The position numbers were made by a program, and so were the translations under genes. Positions 61,847 through 64,000 of a stretch of DNA of 64,000 nt are shown piece by piece. Within the stretch, counting starts at the first letter, position 1. Each line of letters starts with the position of its first letter. This DNA comes from Pararhizobium sp. A13 (GTDB lineage Bacteria; Pseudomonadota; Alphaproteobacteria; Rhizobiales; Rhizobiaceae). The stretch is from assembly GCF_040126305.1 (NCBI RefSeq), contig NZ_CP149511.1, positions 992,001 to 1,056,000 of the forward strand, read 5' to 3'. A model generated the notes under the pieces. The model made no database searches. It worked only from the letters and a program-made list of their open reading frames with translations, and had not been told where the DNA came from.

Positions 61847-62881
61847 ATGGAAAACTTAACGCATAAGACAATGGAGGATTTCGCGAAGTCCTGTGGCATT
61901 TCCCGCCCGACCCTGTCCAAGTACTTTCACGACCCGACGAGCGTCAAGCCGGCAACGCGTGCGCTGATAGAGGCCGCACTTCGATCGACGGACTATCAGC
62001 CCAACCTTTATGCGCGGAACCTCAATCGGAAGCGCACCCGCAACGTGGGTATTCTGGTTCCAGCCCTGACAGACCCTTTTTACGCCGAGATGGTCAACCG
62101 GTTGGAATTGCGCTTAAGGGACGAAGGCTATTGGCCCATCGTGATCTCCTCGCATGGCTTGGCGGAGCTCGAGGCCGACGCCGTCAAGACGATGCTGTCG
62201 CTAAAGGTTGCCGGAGCGGTGGTCGCGCCGCTTGGCCTGAAGTCCGACCCACGCGTTTTTGAGAAACTCGCTCAAAACCTCCCCTTCGTCTATTTCGATA
62301 CATATATCGAGGGAAATACGCCGTTTATCGGCAACAACAACTATCAGAGCGTCGCAACGATCGTCGATTATCTCTGCCGGTCCGGAGACGCGCCCGCCTA
62401 TCTCGATATCCCGCACGTCAATCACAATTCGCCGGAGAGGCTCGCAAGCTACATCGCCACAATGGAGGCCCAGGGATACGAGCCGATGGTGATTGAGACG
62501 AATGCAGACTACACTTGGGATTTCGAGCGTATCGGATACGAGCAGATGGACGAATTGCTCGGTGCGAAACGGCTTCCGAGCAAGACCATCCTGTGCGCCA
62601 ATGATCGTCTGGCTTTCGGCGTGATGGCAGCGGCGTTTGCGCGTGGACTTAAGATTGGCCGCAAGAAAGGCGACAACATTCGTATTGCCGCGCACGACGA
62701 TCATCCTTTGAGCCGATACACCTGTCCACCGCTGACGACGATGGGGCAGGATTTCGCGTCCATGACCGCCGGCAGCGTCGATATGCTGCTGGCGCTTCTT
62801 GGCGATGGCGATGCGCAGGTACCGACGATCCCGCGCAAAGTCAGCCTTGACGGAACGCTGGTCATGCGGAAATCGGCGTAG
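61847..62881 (+). CDS. LacI-family transcriptional repressor
   Basis: A 344-residue LacI-type regulator, paralogous to the one at 32494 along its full length. HTH: MEDFAKSCGISRPTLSKYF; hinge helix PNLYARNLNRKR; effector domain ILVPALTDPFYAEM, GNNNYQS, CANDRLAFGVMAAAF and RIAAHDDHPLSRYTCPP. Such close paralogues usually sense related sugars or polyols. Candidate operators are 56872-56885 and the palindrome upstream of its own gene. An ATG four bases earlier is in another frame. Confidence 0.8.
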   Translation: MENLTHKTMEDFAKSCGISRPTLSKYFHDPTSVKPATRALIEAALRSTDYQPNLYARNLNRKRTRNVGILVPALTDPFYAEMVNRLELRLRDEGYWPIVISSHGLAELEADAVKTMLSLKVAGAVVAPLGLKSDPRVFEKLAQNLPFVYFDTYIEGNTPFIGNNNYQSVATIVDYLCRSGDAPAYLDIPHVNHNSPERLASYIATMEAQGYEPMVIETNADYTWDFERIGYEQMDELLGAKRLPSKTILCANDRLAFGVMAAAFARGLKIGRKKGDNIRIAAHDDHPLSRYTCPPLTTMGQDFASMTAGSVDMLLALLGDGDAQVPTIPRKVSLDGTLVMRKSA

Positions 62882-62899
62882 CGCGCTGCCATCAGTGGT

Positions 62900-63853
62900 T
62901 CAATCGGCCGCCCTTTCGAGACTGTGCCAGGCCGCAACTGCTTCTTCTACCGCTTGCCGGGCGGCGGGAATGTATTTTCCCATCGAGACAAAGCCATGAA
63001 TTTGCGCCTTCCAATGACGGATGATAACGCGGACACCATCATCCTTCAGTCGATTGGCGTAGTCCGTGCCCTCGTCCGCAAGAATGTCGAGGCTGGCAAT
63101 GGCAACGAAGGCGGCCGGCGCGCCTGCGAGCGTTCCCGCCCGCAGGGGAGAGACTCTCCAGTCGGAAATGTCGCCCGCATCGCGGACATAGTGATCGCGA
63201 AACCAATTCATTGTCGCTGCGGTCAAACCAAAACCTTCGGAAAAGCGGCGGTAGCTGTCGGTCGTTTGTGCAGCATCGGTATTCGGATAGAGAAGCAATT
63301 GCGCTGCAATCGGCGGGGCGTCGCCTGAGCGCGACATAAGCGCCAGCACAGCGGCAAGATTGCCGCCGGCGCTGTCACCTGCCACGGCGATCCGACGCGG
63401 ATCGATGCCGAGCTTAGGGACGGACGACGCCATAAAGGCGAGCGTTGCCGCACAATCCATCACTCCGGCAGGAAACTTGTGCTCAGGTGCCAAGCGGTAG
63501 TCCGGGCAAATCACCGTACACGCGGCAATATTGGCGAACCACCGGCAGATTTCGTCATGAGACTCGAGATTGCCAATCACCCAGCCGCCGCCGTGAAGAT
63601 AGAGTAGGCCAGAGCCGTTTTGAGCCGGCGCGCCGATGCCGCGATAGATGCGCAGAGTGATCGGGCCGTTCGGGCCGTTGATCCGGAGATCTTCAACGGA
63701 GGCGACAGGCTCCCTATCGCCTTGCAACATCGGGCAACCTGCATCGTAGTCGATGCGAGCCTCCTCCGGCGTGCCGGTTTCAAAGGGCCGTTGCTTTTCC
63801 CTCGCACCCATATCTAGAACACGCCGTGCGCCGTTGTCGATCTCTTCCACCAT
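62900..63853 (-). CDS. Alpha/beta hydrolase (hormone-sensitive lipase family)
   Basis: About 317 residues from ATG 63853 behind AGAGG; an earlier ATG at 63901 overlaps the neighbouring gene. HSL-type motifs: oxyanion hole YLHGGGWVIGNLE, nucleophile in VAGDSAGGNLAAVLAL, Asp in IASLDILADEG and His in AQIHGFVSMGKY. It hydrolyses a carboxylic ester; the substrate is unknown. It follows an oxidoreductase gene in the same direction, and the LacI gene converges on it. Confidence 0.8.
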   Translation of the reverse strand: MVEEIDNGARRVLDMGAREKQRPFETGTPEEARIDYDAGCPMLQGDREPVASVEDLRINGPNGPITLRIYRGIGAPAQNGSGLLYLHGGGWVIGNLESHDEICRWFANIAACTVICPDYRLAPEHKFPAGVMDCAATLAFMASSVPKLGIDPRRIAVAGDSAGGNLAAVLALMSRSGDAPPIAAQLLLYPNTDAAQTTDSYRRFSEGFGLTAATMNWFRDHYVRDAGDISDWRVSPLRAGTLAGAPAAFVAIASLDILADEGTDYANRLKDDGVRVIIRHWKAQIHGFVSMGKYIPAARQAVEEAVAAWHSLERAAD

Positions 63854-63875
63854 GCCCGCCTCTGCCGTGTTTCGC

Positions 63876-64000
63876 TCAAGCCAGAAAGCTTCGAGCTTCA
63901 TCTTCACCAAGCAAAGGCGGCTGTTCCAGGGTCGCGCCAATGCTCACCGACTGATGACTTTCACCTGAGGTAAGAATGGCCTCCATGATTTCGAGCACGT
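63876..64000 (-). CDS. C-terminal end of a probable Gfo/Idh/MocA oxidoreductase (cut by window edge)
   Basis: The frame enters from the right edge and ends at a TGA at 63876-63878. The 40 visible residues (VLEIMEAILTSGESHQSVSI then GATLEQPPLLGEDEARSFLA) match the usual end of Gfo/Idh/MocA family sugar dehydrogenases, where a helix with LEIMEAILxSGE precedes a final strand. It would be upstream of the hydrolase in one leftward operon. With so little sequence the family call is tentative. Confidence 0.5.
   Translation of the reverse strand, partial: VLEIMEAILTSGESHQSVSIGATLEQPPLLGEDEARSFLA

Overview
The window looks like a stretch of an alpha-proteobacterial genome of the Rhizobiaceae (Rhizobium/Ensifer/Agrobacterium type). 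It is GC-rich apart from a few AT-rich promoter gaps, dense in sugar and amino-acid ABC transporters with dedicated LacI/DeoR/LysR/MarR regulators, and carries a gene cluster whose order matches the exopolysaccharide II (galactoglucan) exp/wg locus of Sinorhizobium meliloti. In S. meliloti that locus is on the pSymB megaplasmid; a secondary replicon is therefore likely here too, but this is inference. I saw no rRNA, tRNA or CRISPR array.

Left part (1-21.8 kb): the galactoglucan-type locus. On the minus strand are wgaE (cut by the window edge), wgaD, wgaB, wgaA, wgcA and the MarR-type regulator wggR. Divergently on the plus strand are the type I secretion pair wgdA-wgdB, the RTX protein wgeA, and wgeB-wgeG (glycosyltransferases, a methyltransferase and accessory proteins). 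Palindromic TTGAA/TTCAA boxes lie in front of wggR/wgdA and wgeA and are the likely WggR sites. After wgeG a UTP-glucose-1-phosphate uridylyltransferase gene is broken after about 39 codons by sequence resembling an insertion-sequence end.

Accessory scar (21.6-23.6 kb): a parDE toxin-antitoxin operon with its operator, a frameshifted third gene of that operon, a 5'-truncated tyrosine recombinase and four tandem hairpins.

Polyol island (23.7-33.5 kb): a divergent pair of operons, smoK/smoG/smoF/tagatose-6-P epimerase/tagatose kinase on the minus strand and smoE/smoS/D-altritol-type dehydrogenase/LacI on the plus strand. This is the gene set described for D-altritol and galactitol catabolism in Agrobacterium tumefaciens: uptake, oxidation to D-tagatose, phosphorylation, 4-epimerisation to fructose 6-phosphate. 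Two matching operators sit in the shared promoter gap.

Amino-acid-type region (33.6-45.5 kb): a polar amino-acid ABC transporter operon with an SDR and an RraA-like protein, a divergent Nac-like LysR gene with an ATA-N9-TAT site in the gap, and a convergent operon accB-accC-(degenerate biotin carrier)-pxpB-pxpC-pxpA-aminotransferase.

Deoxyribose module (46.3-50.6 kb): DeoR regulator, deoC and a long ALDH16-like dehydrogenase. Accessory genes follow (50.7-53.4 kb): an Xre/RES toxin-antitoxin pair, a SIR2-like fragment, an NTF2-like protein and a small secreted protein.

Second sugar locus (53.5-64 kb): ABC permeases, binding protein and ATPase, PfkB kinase, class I aldolase, DeoR and LacI regulators, an alpha/beta hydrolase and the tail of a probable Gfo/Idh/MocA oxidoreductase. 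Shared DeoR-type repeats and a LacI-type palindrome tie its pieces together.
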